Shown here in pieces: positions 42,761-50,822 of a stretch of DNA of 64,000 bases. Source of the stretch: Nonomuraea zeae (GTDB taxonomy: Bacteria; Actinomycetota; Actinomycetes; Streptosporangiales; Streptosporangiaceae); assembly GCF_005889725.1 (NCBI RefSeq), contig NZ_VCKX01000003.1:1-64000 (forward strand), read 5' to 3'. How positions within the stretch are numbered: the stretch's first letter is position 1; each line of letters opens with the position of its first letter. The translations under genes were made by a program, and so were the position numbers. The notes beneath the pieces are model-generated. The model had not been told where the DNA came from. It ran no database searches and worked only from the letters and a program-made list of their open reading frames with translations.

Positions 42761-43336
42761 CTAGATCTTGGTCCGGTGAAAGTTCCTGAACGACCGGGAC
42801 GGTGTCGGCCCCCGCTGTCCCTGATAACGCGATCCGTACTTGTCCGACCCGTATGGATGCTCGGCGGGCGAGCTGAGCCGGAACACGCACAACTGCCCGA
42901 TCTTCATCCCGGGCCAGAGCTTGATCGGCAACGTGGCCACGTTCGACAGCTCCAGCGTGACGTGCCCGCTGAACCCCGGATCGATGAACCCCGCCGTCGA
43001 ATGCGTCAGCAACCCCAGCCGCCCGAGCGAGCTCTTCCCCTCCAGCCGGGACGCGAGATCGTCCGGCAGGGTGATGACCTCGTAGGTGGAGGCCAGCACG
43101 AACTCGCCCGGATGCAGGATGAACGGATCCTCCCCATCCGGCTCGACCATCCGCGTCAGGTCTGGTTGCTCGACGGATGGGTCGATATGCGGGTACCGAT
43201 GGTTCTCGAAGACCCGGAAAAAGCGGTCAAGCCGTACGTCGATGCTGGAGGGCTGGATCATCTCCTCGTCGAAGGGGTCGAGCGTGAGCCGCCCGGAGTC
43301 GATCTCAGCAAGGATGTCACGGTCAGATAGCAACAC
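42761..43336 (-). CDS. dcd: dCTP deaminase (dUMP-forming type possible)
   Basis: 191 aa from GTG 43336 ([17 protein letters not shown]). The longer frame to 43501 is only read-through antisense to the tRNA. Family motifs [30 protein letters not shown], and the active site [33 protein letters not shown] with the catalytic Glu are complete. Actinobacterial members convert dCTP to dUMP directly or to dUTP. The dcd/tRNA-Gly pairing marks the integration site of the island to the right. Confidence 0.93.
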   Translation of the reverse strand: MLLSDRDILAEIDSGRLTLDPFDEEMIQPSSIDVRLDRFFRVFENHRYPHIDPSVEQPDLTRMVEPDGEDPFILHPGEFVLASTYEVITLPDDLASRLEGKSSLGRLGLLTHSTAGFIDPGFSGHVTLELSNVATLPIKLWPGMKIGQLCVFRLSSPAEHPYGSDKYGSRYQGQRGPTPSRSFRNFHRTKI

Positions 43337-43435
43337 GGTGAGCAACCTACCGCCCGGCAGGAAACTCTGGGGCCTTGGGATTGCTGTAGTGCGCCAAGTT
43401 TCCGCTACAGTGGGGGACGCGGCTTCGGGCCGCAC

Positions 43436-43506
43436 GCGGGTGTAGTTCAATGGCAGAACATCAGCTTCCCAAGCTGACAGCGCGGGTTCGATTCCCGTCA
43501 CCCGCT
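43436..43506 (+). tRNA. tRNA-Gly(CCC)
   Basis: 71 nt fold into a full cloverleaf. The acceptor stem is GCGGGTG with CACCCGC, the D arm GTTC/GAAC, the anticodon stem TCAGC/GCTGA with loop TTCCCAA (anticodon CCC), and the T arm GCGGG-TTCGATT-CCCGT. The CCA end is not encoded. A TACAGT box with a TTGCTG element 19 nt further up lies at 43381-43411. Its 3' half from 43466 is repeated at several places to the right, showing that it is the attachment site. Confidence 0.96.
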
Positions 43507-43510
43507 CTCA
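43466..43510 (+). other. attL core, 45-bp direct repeat in tRNA-Gly
   Basis: The 45 nt from the anticodon loop through 4 nt past the tRNA recur exactly at 57010-57054, with one mismatch at 55779-55823, and in decayed form near 61328 and 63386. The integrase gene lies 100 nt away, so this is the left attachment site of the island. Confidence 0.9.
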
Positions 43511-43515
43511 CTGTG

Positions 43516-43553
43516 AAGGCCCAGGTGGGGATATGAATCCCGACCCGGGCCTT
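43516..43553 (+). terminator. tRNA terminator hairpin
   Basis: AAGGCCCAGGT (43516-43526) pairs with ACCCGGGCCTT (43543-43553), one mismatch, followed by GATTGTTT. Similar hairpins follow the att copies near 55830, 57060 and 62290, so it is part of the mobile end. Confidence 0.8.
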
Positions 43554-43582
43554 GATTGTTTCCGGACTTGTTCGATCTTCGC

Positions 43583-43602
43583 GGGCCATTAACGGGCCAT
43601 TA
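43583..43602. promoter_or_regulatory. Candidate integrase arm-type sites (left end)
   Basis: GGGCCATTA occurs twice with an 11-bp period (43583-43591 and 43594-43602), between the attachment core and the int stop codon. The same pair at the same spacing is found at the right end of this element (55674-55693), which is how arm-type integrase sites are arranged. Confidence 0.65.
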
Positions 43603-43610
43603 GCTCATGA

Positions 43611-44939
43611 TCACCCTGCCGGGACCAGCGCGCCTGCCGTGCCCTCGTCGTCGTCATCGCCCCGTGCTTCGAGTTGCCGATCGATGGCGTTGGTGATCGC
43701 CTCGTCGGCTCCTCTGACCGCGTGCTGGTAGATCATGGCCGCCCGTACGTTGTCGTGTCCCATGCGAGCCATGAGGTCCTTCAGGCCCGCGCCGGACTCG
43801 GCGGCCAGCATGTTGCCCGTGTGCCTCAGGTCGTGGAAATGAAGCCCCGGCAGGCCCATCTCCGTGACCACATCCACCCACCGAGTGCGCGTGTTGAAGC
43901 CGCTCCGGCGTATCGGCCCGCCCTTGGCTGCTGGGAACATCAGCGAGCCCGGCTCGCTCTGAACGTAGGTGTTCATGTGCTCCTGGAGGATGGGGACGAT
44001 GCTCTGCGGAATGCCCACCGTCCGGCGACCGGCCTTGGACTTGGGCGGTCCCAGCACCAGCCCGCCCGCAGAGCGCTCGACGAAGGCGACTCGGACGCGG
44101 ACCGCACGTGCCTTGAGATCGACATCCATCCGGCGAAGTGCACTGACCTCACCCCATCGCAGGCTCGCGAAGGTGGCCAAAAGCACCATCGCACGGAACC
44201 GCCGGTCCTGGGTGGAGTCGGCCTTTCCCTCCACGGCCATCTTCCACAGGTCACGCTCGGCCGCTGCTCGTGCAAGGAACATCTCCGGATGGGTACGCAT
44301 CGCGCCGTGCCGTTGAAAGCGCAGCCGGTATGCCCCGTCCTTGATCTTGCGGACATTGCCGATCGGACGTAGCCCGACTCGGTCGGCCAGCTCGAACACC
44401 TGGGAGACGGTGAGCACCGGACGCTCTTGCGCGTGCTCGTCGCCGGCCCCTCGGATCCGGCACGGGTTGTGCGGGATGACGTGGTCGTCGGCGGCGGTCA
44501 TCAGTACGGCCCGTAGCAGCCGATACGCCTTGGCGGCCATGCTCACCGATACTCCGTTGCCGAGCAGATCGGCCCGCCACTGCCGAACGGTCGAAGTACT
44601 GATCTTGGCTATCTGGACGTTGCCGAGATGCGGCGTGATGTGCTTCTTGAGCAGCCAGCGATAGAGATCAACCGTCCGGGGACGCAGACCAGGGCGTTGA
44701 GCGATCCAGGTCTCGGCGTAGTCACGCAGCTTGATCCTGCCGCGTTCTGGATCGTTCCATTCACCCTTGATGATCTGTGCCTCGATGAGCGACAGCGCCC
44801 GTTCCGCGTCGGACTTGCGTTCGTAGGTGTCGGTGCCCGTACGCATCCGGCCGTCGGGTGCGGGATAGCGGATCTGGTACCGCCCGGACTCCCGCTTGCG
44901 GATGCTGCCGAAACGGCGGTGGTTCTCCTTGTTCGCCAT
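43611..44939 (-). CDS. int: Tyrosine-recombinase integrase with extra arm-like module
   Basis: 442 aa, ATG 44939 with AGGAGGG. An N-terminal arm-binding domain (GSIRKRESGRYQIRYP...AERAL, residues about 11-50) and a SAM-like core-binding domain (about 70-160) precede the catalytic domain. Catalytic residues visible: Arg in FASLRWGEVSAL, His-x-x-Arg in HFHDLRHTGNML and Tyr in AAMIYQHAVRG. Between core and catalytic domains lies GNVRKIKDGAYRLRFQRHG...MRT...AERDL (about 193-235), which mirrors the N-terminal module. It mediates integration into tRNA-Gly with Xis. Confidence 0.95.
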   Translation of the reverse strand: MANKENHRRFGSIRKRESGRYQIRYPAPDGRMRTGTDTYERKSDAERALSLIEAQIIKGEWNDPERGRIKLRDYAETWIAQRPGLRPRTVDLYRWLLKKHITPHLGNVQIAKISTSTVRQWRADLLGNGVSVSMAAKAYRLLRAVLMTAADDHVIPHNPCRIRGAGDEHAQERPVLTVSQVFELADRVGLRPIGNVRKIKDGAYRLRFQRHGAMRTHPEMFLARAAAERDLWKMAVEGKADSTQDRRFRAMVLLATFASLRWGEVSALRRMDVDLKARAVRVRVAFVERSAGGLVLGPPKSKAGRRTVGIPQSIVPILQEHMNTYVQSEPGSLMFPAAKGGPIRRSGFNTRTRWVDVVTEMGLPGLHFHDLRHTGNMLAAESGAGLKDLMARMGHDNVRAAMIYQHAVRGADEAITNAIDRQLEARGDDDDEGTAGALVPAG

Positions 44940-45145
44940 CAGGCGGCCCTCCTGGTTGCGTCGAAGGTCGTCATGGGCGCGACGGTCCCGGCAACGACGA
45001 AGGCGATCAGTGCGGACTCACGGATGCGGACGTGCCGCCCGACCTTCACGAACTCGATCCGGCGTTCGGCGATCAGCCGGCGGACGAAGCGAACCGAGGT
45101 GCTGAGCAGTTCGGCCGCTTCCGGGACGGTGAACAGTTGGTCCAA
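44939..45145 (-). CDS. xis: Excisionase (MerR/BldC-like helix-turn-helix)
   Basis: 68 aa, TTG start at 45145 with an AGGAGGAG ribosome site 5-6 nt away. The winged-helix pattern LFTVPEAAELLSTSVRFVRRLIAERRIEFVKVGRHVRIRES is the DNA-binding excisionase type that accompanies pSAM2-like integrases. Its stop shares one base with the int start, so the two are translationally coupled, and it follows the rep gene by 12 nt. Likely directs excision. Confidence 0.9.
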   Translation of the reverse strand: MDQLFTVPEAAELLSTSVRFVRRLIAERRIEFVKVGRHVRIRESALIAFVVAGTVAPMTTFDATRRAA

Positions 45146-45157
45146 GATCTCCTCCTC

Positions 45158-46726
45158 TCAGGCGGCCTGTGGAGTTGCCGAAAGTTCTTCGAGTCGTCTC
45201 AGGTGGGCGCGCCATCGCTGGCGTTCAGCGATGGATCGAAGGAGCCGGACACCGATCGGAGCAACATCGGGATCGCCTGGCTTGACCGGTTGCCAGACGT
45301 AGCGGTGCGGGTCGGTAGGTTCGTCGACCTGGCCGAGGGCTTCCAGGACCCAGGTACGGCGGTCCTGCTTGTGTTCGGCGAACGTCTTGTTGCTCCACTT
45401 GCGGGAGACGAGGACCCGGCGACCGGCGTAGCCGAGGTGTTCGGGCTTGTGGGCCTTGGACCGGCAGCGGCCGGGGACCAACCCGGACTTGGCGTTCTTG
45501 GGCTGCACGCCATAGCGCAGCCAGTTCGGGCAGGTCGGCGAGCAGGGCTCGTAACGAAGGGCATCGACGAAACGGGCCGAGTGCTCCCGCTGGGCCTGAC
45601 CGTCCAAGGTCTCGCCGAGGCTCTTCGTCAGGTACTTGGACAGGTATCGGATGCACTGGTCAGCGTCCGGTGACCCGGCGAGCACGCCCTTGACGTCCAC
45701 CTGATCGCCGAAGCGGATCACGTGCATGGGCTCGTCGCCGAGCTGGTCGAGGGCTTCGTCCCAGGTGGGTAGGACCTCGCCCGTGTCGGGGTCCACGTAG
45801 CCGATGCCGTCGTTCCAGATAGGCAGGTGGTCACCCTCGAAACGGGCTTCATCCGCCTGAGGCCACCAGACCTGGTGATAGGTCGCCGCCGCGATCTGCT
45901 TCATCTCGGCACGCGGCAAGGTGCCCCGGACAGCCATGTGCAGATGCGGAGCGAGCCGCTTCTGAGGCTCCACCGTGGCGAAGTACTGCACGTCGTAGCC
46001 AGCGACCCGGCGAAGGTTCTGCACGAACCGGTCCACGAGCTTGGAGAAGTGCAGCGCGTCACGAGCTGCCCGAATGTAGTCGTACGTGTCTGGATCGATG
46101 GGAGCGCTGTTCATGACCTTGCCGTAGCTCGGCAGGGTGAGCGTGACGAACAACGAAGGCCGGTAGGTCCTGCCGTCCGCCGCCTCGAAGGTCCGCCCCA
46201 GAGTCGTGTTGGCCATCTTTCGCTTGGGCAGGTCGGGCGCGTCCTGGCGGCGCTTGGTGGAGCGGACGCGCTTGGACCCCATACGACCGAGCACGTTGCC
46301 GCGCATCCCGGCCTCGCTGATCTCGATATCAAGTCCGGTGAGGACGGCGTCCAAGTCGGAGGTGTCGCCGCCGGCCTTTTCCTCCTCGTCGCGCTTGGCC
46401 TGCATGTCGGCCCGGAACTCGACGAGCCAGCGCTGCCCATCGGTGGTTTCGTCGGGCGTGATGATCGGCTCCTCGTCGAGGTGCCAGCCCTCGCGGCACT
46501 GCGCCATCCGGAGCTGCCGATTGCGCTTGGCGCACGGAGGACACTTGCTCTCCAACGGCGAGCCGCACGGGACATCGACGACCTCTGACTTGCCGGTCGT
46601 CACGTCGAGCCGCTTGAGCGCCACGGGCCGGATGCAGACGCCGTGAAGCTTGGCGATCTCCTCGGCCACGTCGCGGGCGAGCGGTTGAGCCATGCGGACA
46701 GCGCGCGGAGTCTTGCGGTCGGTCAA
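45158..46726 (-). CDS. repSA: Rolling-circle replication initiator, RepSA-like
   Basis: 522 aa from TTG 46726, which overlaps the previous stop (TTGA) behind a GGAGAGGAGG site; ATG 46693 is an alternative. N-terminal zinc-like cysteines (VPCGSPLESKCPPCAKRN, CREGWH), HUH metal motif LAPHLHMAVRG (about residue 275) and the Tyr motif RYLSKYLTKSLGETL (about 385) give the nicking module. Cys-rich CSPTCPNWLRYGVQPK follows. This is the Rep family of actinomycete integrative elements (AICEs), used to replicate the excised circle. A partial relative is fused to an int fragment at 57931-58309. Confidence 0.92.
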   Translation of the reverse strand: MTDRKTPRAVRMAQPLARDVAEEIAKLHGVCIRPVALKRLDVTTGKSEVVDVPCGSPLESKCPPCAKRNRQLRMAQCREGWHLDEEPIITPDETTDGQRWLVEFRADMQAKRDEEEKAGGDTSDLDAVLTGLDIEISEAGMRGNVLGRMGSKRVRSTKRRQDAPDLPKRKMANTTLGRTFEAADGRTYRPSLFVTLTLPSYGKVMNSAPIDPDTYDYIRAARDALHFSKLVDRFVQNLRRVAGYDVQYFATVEPQKRLAPHLHMAVRGTLPRAEMKQIAAATYHQVWWPQADEARFEGDHLPIWNDGIGYVDPDTGEVLPTWDEALDQLGDEPMHVIRFGDQVDVKGVLAGSPDADQCIRYLSKYLTKSLGETLDGQAQREHSARFVDALRYEPCSPTCPNWLRYGVQPKNAKSGLVPGRCRSKAHKPEHLGYAGRRVLVSRKWSNKTFAEHKQDRRTWVLEALGQVDEPTDPHRYVWQPVKPGDPDVAPIGVRLLRSIAERQRWRAHLRRLEELSATPQAA

Positions 46727-46875
46727 CGGACCTCCTCTCCGATCTCGGGGAACGTGAGCGCGGTCTGTCCGCACTCGGAGCACTCGACCAGGCCGCGCAC
46801 CGTGTCGAGCCAGAGGACATTCAGCGCACGGCACGAAGCGCAGCGGAGGCCGTCGAGGAAGTGAGCCAGCGTCAT
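46723..46875 (-). CDS. 50-aa zinc-ribbon protein
   Basis: Too short for most gene callers. ATG 46875 overlaps the tra stop (ATGA), and the stop overlaps the rep start (TTGA). The translation MTLAHFLDGLRCASCRALNV...VECSECGQTALTF has two CxxC knuckles 20 residues apart, a zinc-ribbon pattern. Its tight coupling between tra and rep suggests a role in replication or transfer, perhaps as a Rep accessory. No named family. Confidence 0.82.
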   Translation of the reverse strand: MTLAHFLDGLRCASCRALNVLWLDTVRGLVECSECGQTALTFPEIGEEVR

Positions 46876-48281
46876 CGGACCTCACCGACCATCGCGCGGA
46901 TGTCGTCATCGGAGACGTACGCGGCGCGTACGCGGATCGGATCTGGACTGGTCTCCAGCCGCACGTATCCGACGCCCGCGCCCCGCTCCGGACGAGGAGA
47001 GATGCGATCGGCCAGTGCGCCGCGATCTCTTGCCCCGTCACCGAGCACCATGTCCACCTGCTCCGACTCGTCGAGCCGCAGGGCGATCTTGTCCGGGAAG
47101 AGGTTGCGGATGTTCATGACCTCCTTGCGAGGGTCCTGGAGAGCCGCCAGGACGCCGACGCCGACCGCGCGTCCCTGAGTGGTCAGCGTGGCCAGAGCAG
47201 CCGAGATGCGCTGCCTGAGCTGCCTGTCGGACTGGTAGGCGGTAAGGAACGCCACCTCGTCGACCACGACCAGGACGAAGGGGTCGTCAAGGGTAGGCGT
47301 GTGCGATCGCTGCACTCCGGCGAAACGAGCCGCACGCTTGTGCATGACGCTCACGGCCTCGTCGAGCAGGTCAGCGCAGTCAGCGGGATCGGCCGCGTAC
47401 CGACCGCCGAAGAGAGCCTTGCCGTACGACAGCTCCATGAGCTTCGGATCGAGCGCCCAAACCTCCGCCAGGCCCGCATGCATCGCAGGCATGAGCCCAC
47501 GAATCGCTGACCAGATGATCGAGCCCTTGCCCGCTCCAGTGGCCCCGGCGACGAGGACATGAGTCCCATGCAGCCGGAGGAGCCACGGCGAGCCGTCTTC
47601 TCGCCTACCGATCTCGACCGGTCCGAGGGTCGGTGTGTCTGGAAGTGGAAGCGCCGCTATTGGCGTGGCCAGCGGATCGTGACGCGGAAAGGTCAGCACG
47701 AGCTGCCCGGCCTTGACCACCGAGACGCGGCACGTCTCCGACCCGAAGCCATGGGACAGGTTCTCGATCCTGTCGGACCAGTCCTTGACCGCCTGGCCGT
47801 CGAGCATGCGGACGGTGAGCCGATCGGCCCAAGAGTCGGAGCTGACCTTGACCAGCCGCGGAATGTACTCCCGTCCGCGTATGTGCCGAGCCAGCCCGGC
47901 GACGGTCATGACCGGTTGCCAGTGCCGCCGATAGATCCAGAACCAGCGACCGAAGGCGACCAGCCGCCAGCCGATCCACCGCGCGAACGTCGGCCTGTCG
48001 AGGATCGCCCAGGCGCCCATGGCCATGAGAGCCGGGACGACGAGCAGCAGCGCGACGCGCCAGCCGTACACGAGGCAGAGCCCAGCGGGAACGGTGATCG
48101 CGGCCAGCGCTACGGGGTGCCGCCAGACGAGGCGGAAAAGGCCGGCTACGAACCGGGCGGTGAAGATGACCAGAGTGATGATGGCCGGGGTCTGCACCAC
48201 GGCCGGTTTGAAGACCACCGCCGTGTCAGGGGTGGTGGAGACGATGCGGTGCGGCTCATCGCCGGGCATCTTCTTGAACAT
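46872..48281 (-). CDS. traSA: FtsK/SpoIIIE-like conjugal transfer translocase
   Basis: 469 aa, ATG 48281 with GGAAGGA. Two or three N-terminal membrane segments (residues about 33-90: AIITLVIFTARFVAGLF, VALAAITVPAGLCLVYGWRVALLLVVPALMAMG), then a RecA-like motor with Walker A LVAGATGAGKGSII (about 250) and Walker B FVLVVVDEVAFLT, plus GRAVGVGVLAALQDPRKEV. AICEs move double-stranded DNA between mycelia with one such hexameric motor. A C-terminal DNA-recognition helix is not evident. Cotranscribed with rep, xis and int. Confidence 0.92.
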   Translation of the reverse strand: MFKKMPGDEPHRIVSTTPDTAVVFKPAVVQTPAIITLVIFTARFVAGLFRLVWRHPVALAAITVPAGLCLVYGWRVALLLVVPALMAMGAWAILDRPTFARWIGWRLVAFGRWFWIYRRHWQPVMTVAGLARHIRGREYIPRLVKVSSDSWADRLTVRMLDGQAVKDWSDRIENLSHGFGSETCRVSVVKAGQLVLTFPRHDPLATPIAALPLPDTPTLGPVEIGRREDGSPWLLRLHGTHVLVAGATGAGKGSIIWSAIRGLMPAMHAGLAEVWALDPKLMELSYGKALFGGRYAADPADCADLLDEAVSVMHKRAARFAGVQRSHTPTLDDPFVLVVVDEVAFLTAYQSDRQLRQRISAALATLTTQGRAVGVGVLAALQDPRKEVMNIRNLFPDKIALRLDESEQVDMVLGDGARDRGALADRISPRPERGAGVGYVRLETSPDPIRVRAAYVSDDDIRAMVGEVR

Positions 48282-48369
48282 TAGGGTGAAGTCCTTCCAA
48301 GCATGTCGCGTGTGTGCGGAAGACCGAGGGGCCGCCGGAAGTTGCCGCTTCCTGCGGCCCCGCTGAACA

Positions 48370-48672
48370 TCAGGCCGCCTCGCCAGCGGTGGTCTGGGCG
48401 GACTGCTCAGAGTGCAGCCGCTCGCAGTCGGCCAGATACCGAGCGGCGGCGTTGAAGATGTCGCGAGCGACGGTGAGGTCCTGGTCGGTCACCGGTCCTG
48501 CGGTCGAGACGGTCACTGACGCGTCCGAGGTGCCTAGGTCGAAGCAGGGCTTGCCGCTCTCCCCGAGCCAGGCGTGCACCCGCAACTCCGCCGAGCAGAA
48601 GGCGACGCTGAACCGCGACGGTTGATCGGGACGCATGGAGACAGTGACGTAGGTGTACGGGCTGAGCGTCAT
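48370..48672 (-). CDS. Hypothetical AICE protein, 100 aa
   Basis: ATG 48672 overlaps the stop of the upstream gene (ATGA), giving a three-gene coupled set that leads to tra. Beta-rich N-terminal half (YTYVTVSMRPDQPSRFSVAF) followed by a C-terminal helix DLTVARDIFNAAARYLADCERLHSEQ. The layout, strands then one long helix opening with D-x-x-x-AR, resembles the next gene, so the two look like diverged duplicates. Function unknown. Confidence 0.75.
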   Translation of the reverse strand: MTLSPYTYVTVSMRPDQPSRFSVAFCSAELRVHAWLGESGKPCFDLGTSDASVTVSTAGPVTDQDLTVARDIFNAAARYLADCERLHSEQSAQTTAGEAA

Positions 48673-48947
48673 CGACCCGCCACCCTCAGCCCGTTCGGCA
48701 GGCCGTGGAACATGCGCTCCACCGCACCGGCGAACATGGCAGCCTCGCGCGCCAGACTCCGAGCGAACTCGACGTCGTCGAGGGTGACGTGATCGTTGGC
48801 CGACGTGGTGACGAGCACCTGTGTGCCGCCGAAGATGAGCCCCAGGACCGGCGACCGCTGCGGATACGGATGGTTCCGCACATCAGCGCCCTGGCCGACC
48901 TTGAGCGCGATCGTGCTGACCGGACGGACCTTCCGCCGCCCCATCAC
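48669..48947 (-). CDS. Hypothetical AICE protein, 92 aa
   Basis: Coupled at both ends by 4-nt overlaps. Sequence KVRPVSTIALKVGQ...VLGLIFGGTQVLVTTSANDHVTLDDVEFARSLAREAAMFAGAVERMF: strands then a helix opening D-V-E-F-A-R, parallel to the adjacent 100-aa protein. Could be a structural or regulatory partner of it. No family recognised. Confidence 0.75.
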   Translation of the reverse strand: MMGRRKVRPVSTIALKVGQGADVRNHPYPQRSPVLGLIFGGTQVLVTTSANDHVTLDDVEFARSLAREAAMFAGAVERMFHGLPNGLRVAGR

Positions 48948-49357
48948 GCCGCGTCCTTAGCAGCGGACGTCGCCTTACCTGCCGGGCGAGGCGCGCGCAT
49001 CTCGCGAACCTTGATCGAGTACGCCAGCCTTCCGGCCTGGTTGACGTACGGCGTTGCGGTCATGTGGTCGAACTCGACCGGCGTGAACGGCAGCCCGGCC
49101 ATCGGAGCCGGAGGAACCGGCTGGGTCGGGCTGAGGATCTTGACGGAGACGGTCTTCTGAGCCGCCTTGAGCGTCGGGTCGGCATCCATGACGCTGACCT
49201 GCCAGACAAGCTCTGCGCTCTGCTTGTCGCGGGTCTGGACGAAGCGCCCGTTGGTCGAGGCGTCGAAGTCCTTGACGGGCTCGACCTCGCCCACGATGTA
49301 GCAGCCGTGCGGGAAGACCATGTCGAACGTGACGGGGATGGGACCTTGCAGTGCCAT
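48944..49357 (-). CDS. Conserved AICE accessory protein, 137 aa
   Basis: ATG 49357 with AGGAG upstream; first gene of the long leftward transfer/replication operon. MALQGPIPVTFDMVFPHGCYIVGEVEPVKDF...QSAELVWQVSVMDADP is a beta-rich protein of the sort found at this position in pSAM2-like elements, upstream of tra and rep. Its C-terminus is basic (MRAPRPAGKATSAAKDAA), compatible with nucleic-acid contact. Exact role unknown. The promoter region carries two inverted GntR-type operators. Confidence 0.8.
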   Translation of the reverse strand: MALQGPIPVTFDMVFPHGCYIVGEVEPVKDFDASTNGRFVQTRDKQSAELVWQVSVMDADPTLKAAQKTVSVKILSPTQPVPPAPMAGLPFTPVEFDHMTATPYVNQAGRLAYSIKVREMRAPRPAGKATSAAKDAA

Positions 49358-49389
49358 AAGGCTTGCTCCTAGCTTGTCGTCTTGTCGCT

Positions 49390-49450
49390 AACTCGTCTTG
49401 TCGAGTTGTCATGAAGGTACCCGCAGGTCAGGGACTTGACAACACGAGTT
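49390..49450. promoter_or_regulatory. Paired inverted operators for the element's GntR repressor
   Basis: AACTCGTCTTGTC (49390-49402, forward) and its inverted copy AACTCGTGTTGTC (49450-49438) flank the leftward promoter region of the transfer operon. A third copy, AACTCGACTTGTC, precedes the gntR gene at 50360. Sharing 11 of 13 bases at three places tied to one regulator makes this a credible KorSA-type operator set. Confidence 0.75.
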
Positions 49451-49613
49451 AGCGGGATTTCTTCAAGATCTTTTGCGAGCTAGGAGGAACCCACCTATAA
49501 GCCATGTGGCAAATAGGGTCGTTTTATGGCATGGCAAGAAAATCGCAAAAGCGAGGAATGCCCTGGCTCGGGGCGATTGCCGTGAATGATTGCGCCGTAG
49601 AACAGGCTCCGAA
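49451..49613. other. Spacer upstream of the transfer operon
   Basis: Relatively AT-rich for the region. A 37-codon rightward frame begins at 49503 after AGGAGG, but the spacing (16 nt) is too long and the codon use is atypical, so no gene is called. It probably holds the main leftward promoter. Confidence 0.4.
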
Positions 49614-50354
49614 CTAGAGCGAGTAGGAGTCTTCCAACTCGTGCAGGTCTCCGGGCAGCACTAGGTCCACAACAAGCACGGGCCGCCCTCCACCGTTGAA
49701 CACGCTGGCCAGCACTCCGAGAACCGGCGCACTCTTGCGAATCTCCATGAGCTTGGCTTCGTCTGTTGAAGGATGCCTGGCGCTCAGTCGTTCGACGACA
49801 TGTTGGAGATTGAGCCCCTTGCTCGCTCGGAGATGTTCCCTGATGCCGGCGGTGAGAGGCTGCGCCTCGCCGAGCTGCGTTCCCTCGGCCTGATGCACCG
49901 GACACCACACGGTGAACAGGTCCGTCGGTCGCTCATCATCGCGGAAGAGAACACGACGACGTACGACCGTGGATCCCTCCGGCACGTCCAACAGCTTCGC
50001 TACTGCCGCACTCGCCGCCAATGATCCTGCGTCGATGACCGTGCTGTTCTCGTCGGCTTCCACACGGTCCAGGACAGCGCGTCCCGGACGGGGATTCTGG
50101 CTGGATGCGCCCGGCGGGGCAGCCTTCACGAAGGATCCCTTGCCGTGTTCCCGCTCGATGACTCCACGGAGTTGGAGAACTTGGAGGGCGCGGACGACAG
50201 TCGGACGGCTCACCTTGAAGTCTCGGACAAGCTGCGTCTCGGAGGGCAGCAGAGAGCCGGGCGGATAGGTCCCGTCCGCGATCTTCTGCCTGATCGTTTG
50301 CACGATCTGGGCGTACTTCGGCGGCGCGAACTCTTCAGAGGACATGACGACCAT
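49614..50354 (-). CDS. GntR-family repressor with UTRA domain (KorSA-like)
   Basis: 246 aa; ATG 50354 or 50345, neither with a strong ribosome site. The winged helix is KYAQIVQTIRQKIADGTYPPGSLLPSETQLVRDFKVSRPTVVRALQVLQLRGVIEREHGKGSFV (residues about 12-78). The rest is a UTRA ligand-binding domain ending LPGDLHELEDSYSL. In pSAM2 the GntR protein KorSA represses the activator of replication and transfer and its own gene; the operator copies at 49390-49450 and 50360 suggest the same logic. The effector is unknown. Confidence 0.9.
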   Translation of the reverse strand: MVVMSSEEFAPPKYAQIVQTIRQKIADGTYPPGSLLPSETQLVRDFKVSRPTVVRALQVLQLRGVIEREHGKGSFVKAAPPGASSQNPRPGRAVLDRVEADENSTVIDAGSLAASAAVAKLLDVPEGSTVVRRRVLFRDDERPTDLFTVWCPVHQAEGTQLGEAQPLTAGIREHLRASKGLNLQHVVERLSARHPSTDEAKLMEIRKSAPVLGVLASVFNGGGRPVLVVDLVLPGDLHELEDSYSL

Positions 50355-50359
50355 CCAAC

Positions 50360-50372
50360 AACTCGACTTGTC
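50360..50372. promoter_or_regulatory. Autoregulatory GntR operator
   Basis: AACTCGACTTGTC lies 6 nt upstream of the gntR ATG and matches the two sites in front of the transfer operon at 11 of 13 positions. Binding here would block gntR transcription. Confidence 0.7.
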
Positions 50373-50531
50373 GTTAAGCCTAGTTCGAGTTGGACGGCCT
50401 GTCTCCCCCCTCAGCTACAGGAAGCGTACGAGCTGGTGGAGGAACCATCTGACTGCGCAACAGACAGCCCACCACCAGCACCAAGACGCGACGGAAATGG
50501 CACCCCTGAACTCGCCAACCGCCGCGCCCGC

Positions 50532-50822
50532 CTATCGAGCCTCACCATTGAGGAGGGCAATCCAGACGTCTTGCGCCTCTTTGGACCGCCAGCGATACGT
50601 CTCGTGAACCTCCTGTACCGCTCCATCGAGACGCGTAGTCCGACGGATGTAGGCAAGGCCACCCTCGCGACACCGTTCGTAGACGGTGTCCTCGCACTCG
50701 CAGGTGTACTCGATCACGCGCGGCGGACCCTGCTTGCGGACCACCTCCCGCCAGACCAGGCGCATGTGGTTCGACCGAGGCGGACCAACGTGAGGCGCAA
50801 AACACCCGACGTAGATGTTCAC
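50532..50822 (-). CDS. Small AICE protein, 96 aa
   Basis: GTG 50822 overlaps the upstream stop (GTGA), which fixes the start. Core sequence MRLVWREVVRKQGPPRVIEYTCECEDTVYERCREGGLAYIRRT holds three Cys, followed by a Trp-rich helix RWRSKEAQDVWIALLNGEAR. This type of short protein is common in Streptomyces integrative elements, but I know of no assigned function. Paired with a zinc-finger ORF upstream. Confidence 0.78.
   Translation of the reverse strand: MNIYVGCFAPHVGPPRSNHMRLVWREVVRKQGPPRVIEYTCECEDTVYERCREGGLAYIRRTTRLDGAVQEVHETYRWRSKEAQDVWIALLNGEAR

Noticed and set aside
43337..43501. N-terminal extension of dcd reading [22 protein letters not shown]
   Set aside because: This peptide is the antisense translation of tRNA-Gly, a common mis-annotation; the real start is GTG 43336.
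49503..49616. 37-codon rightward ORF after AGGAGG
   Set aside because: Ribosome-site spacing of 16 nt and atypical codons; it lies in a promoter region for the opposite strand.
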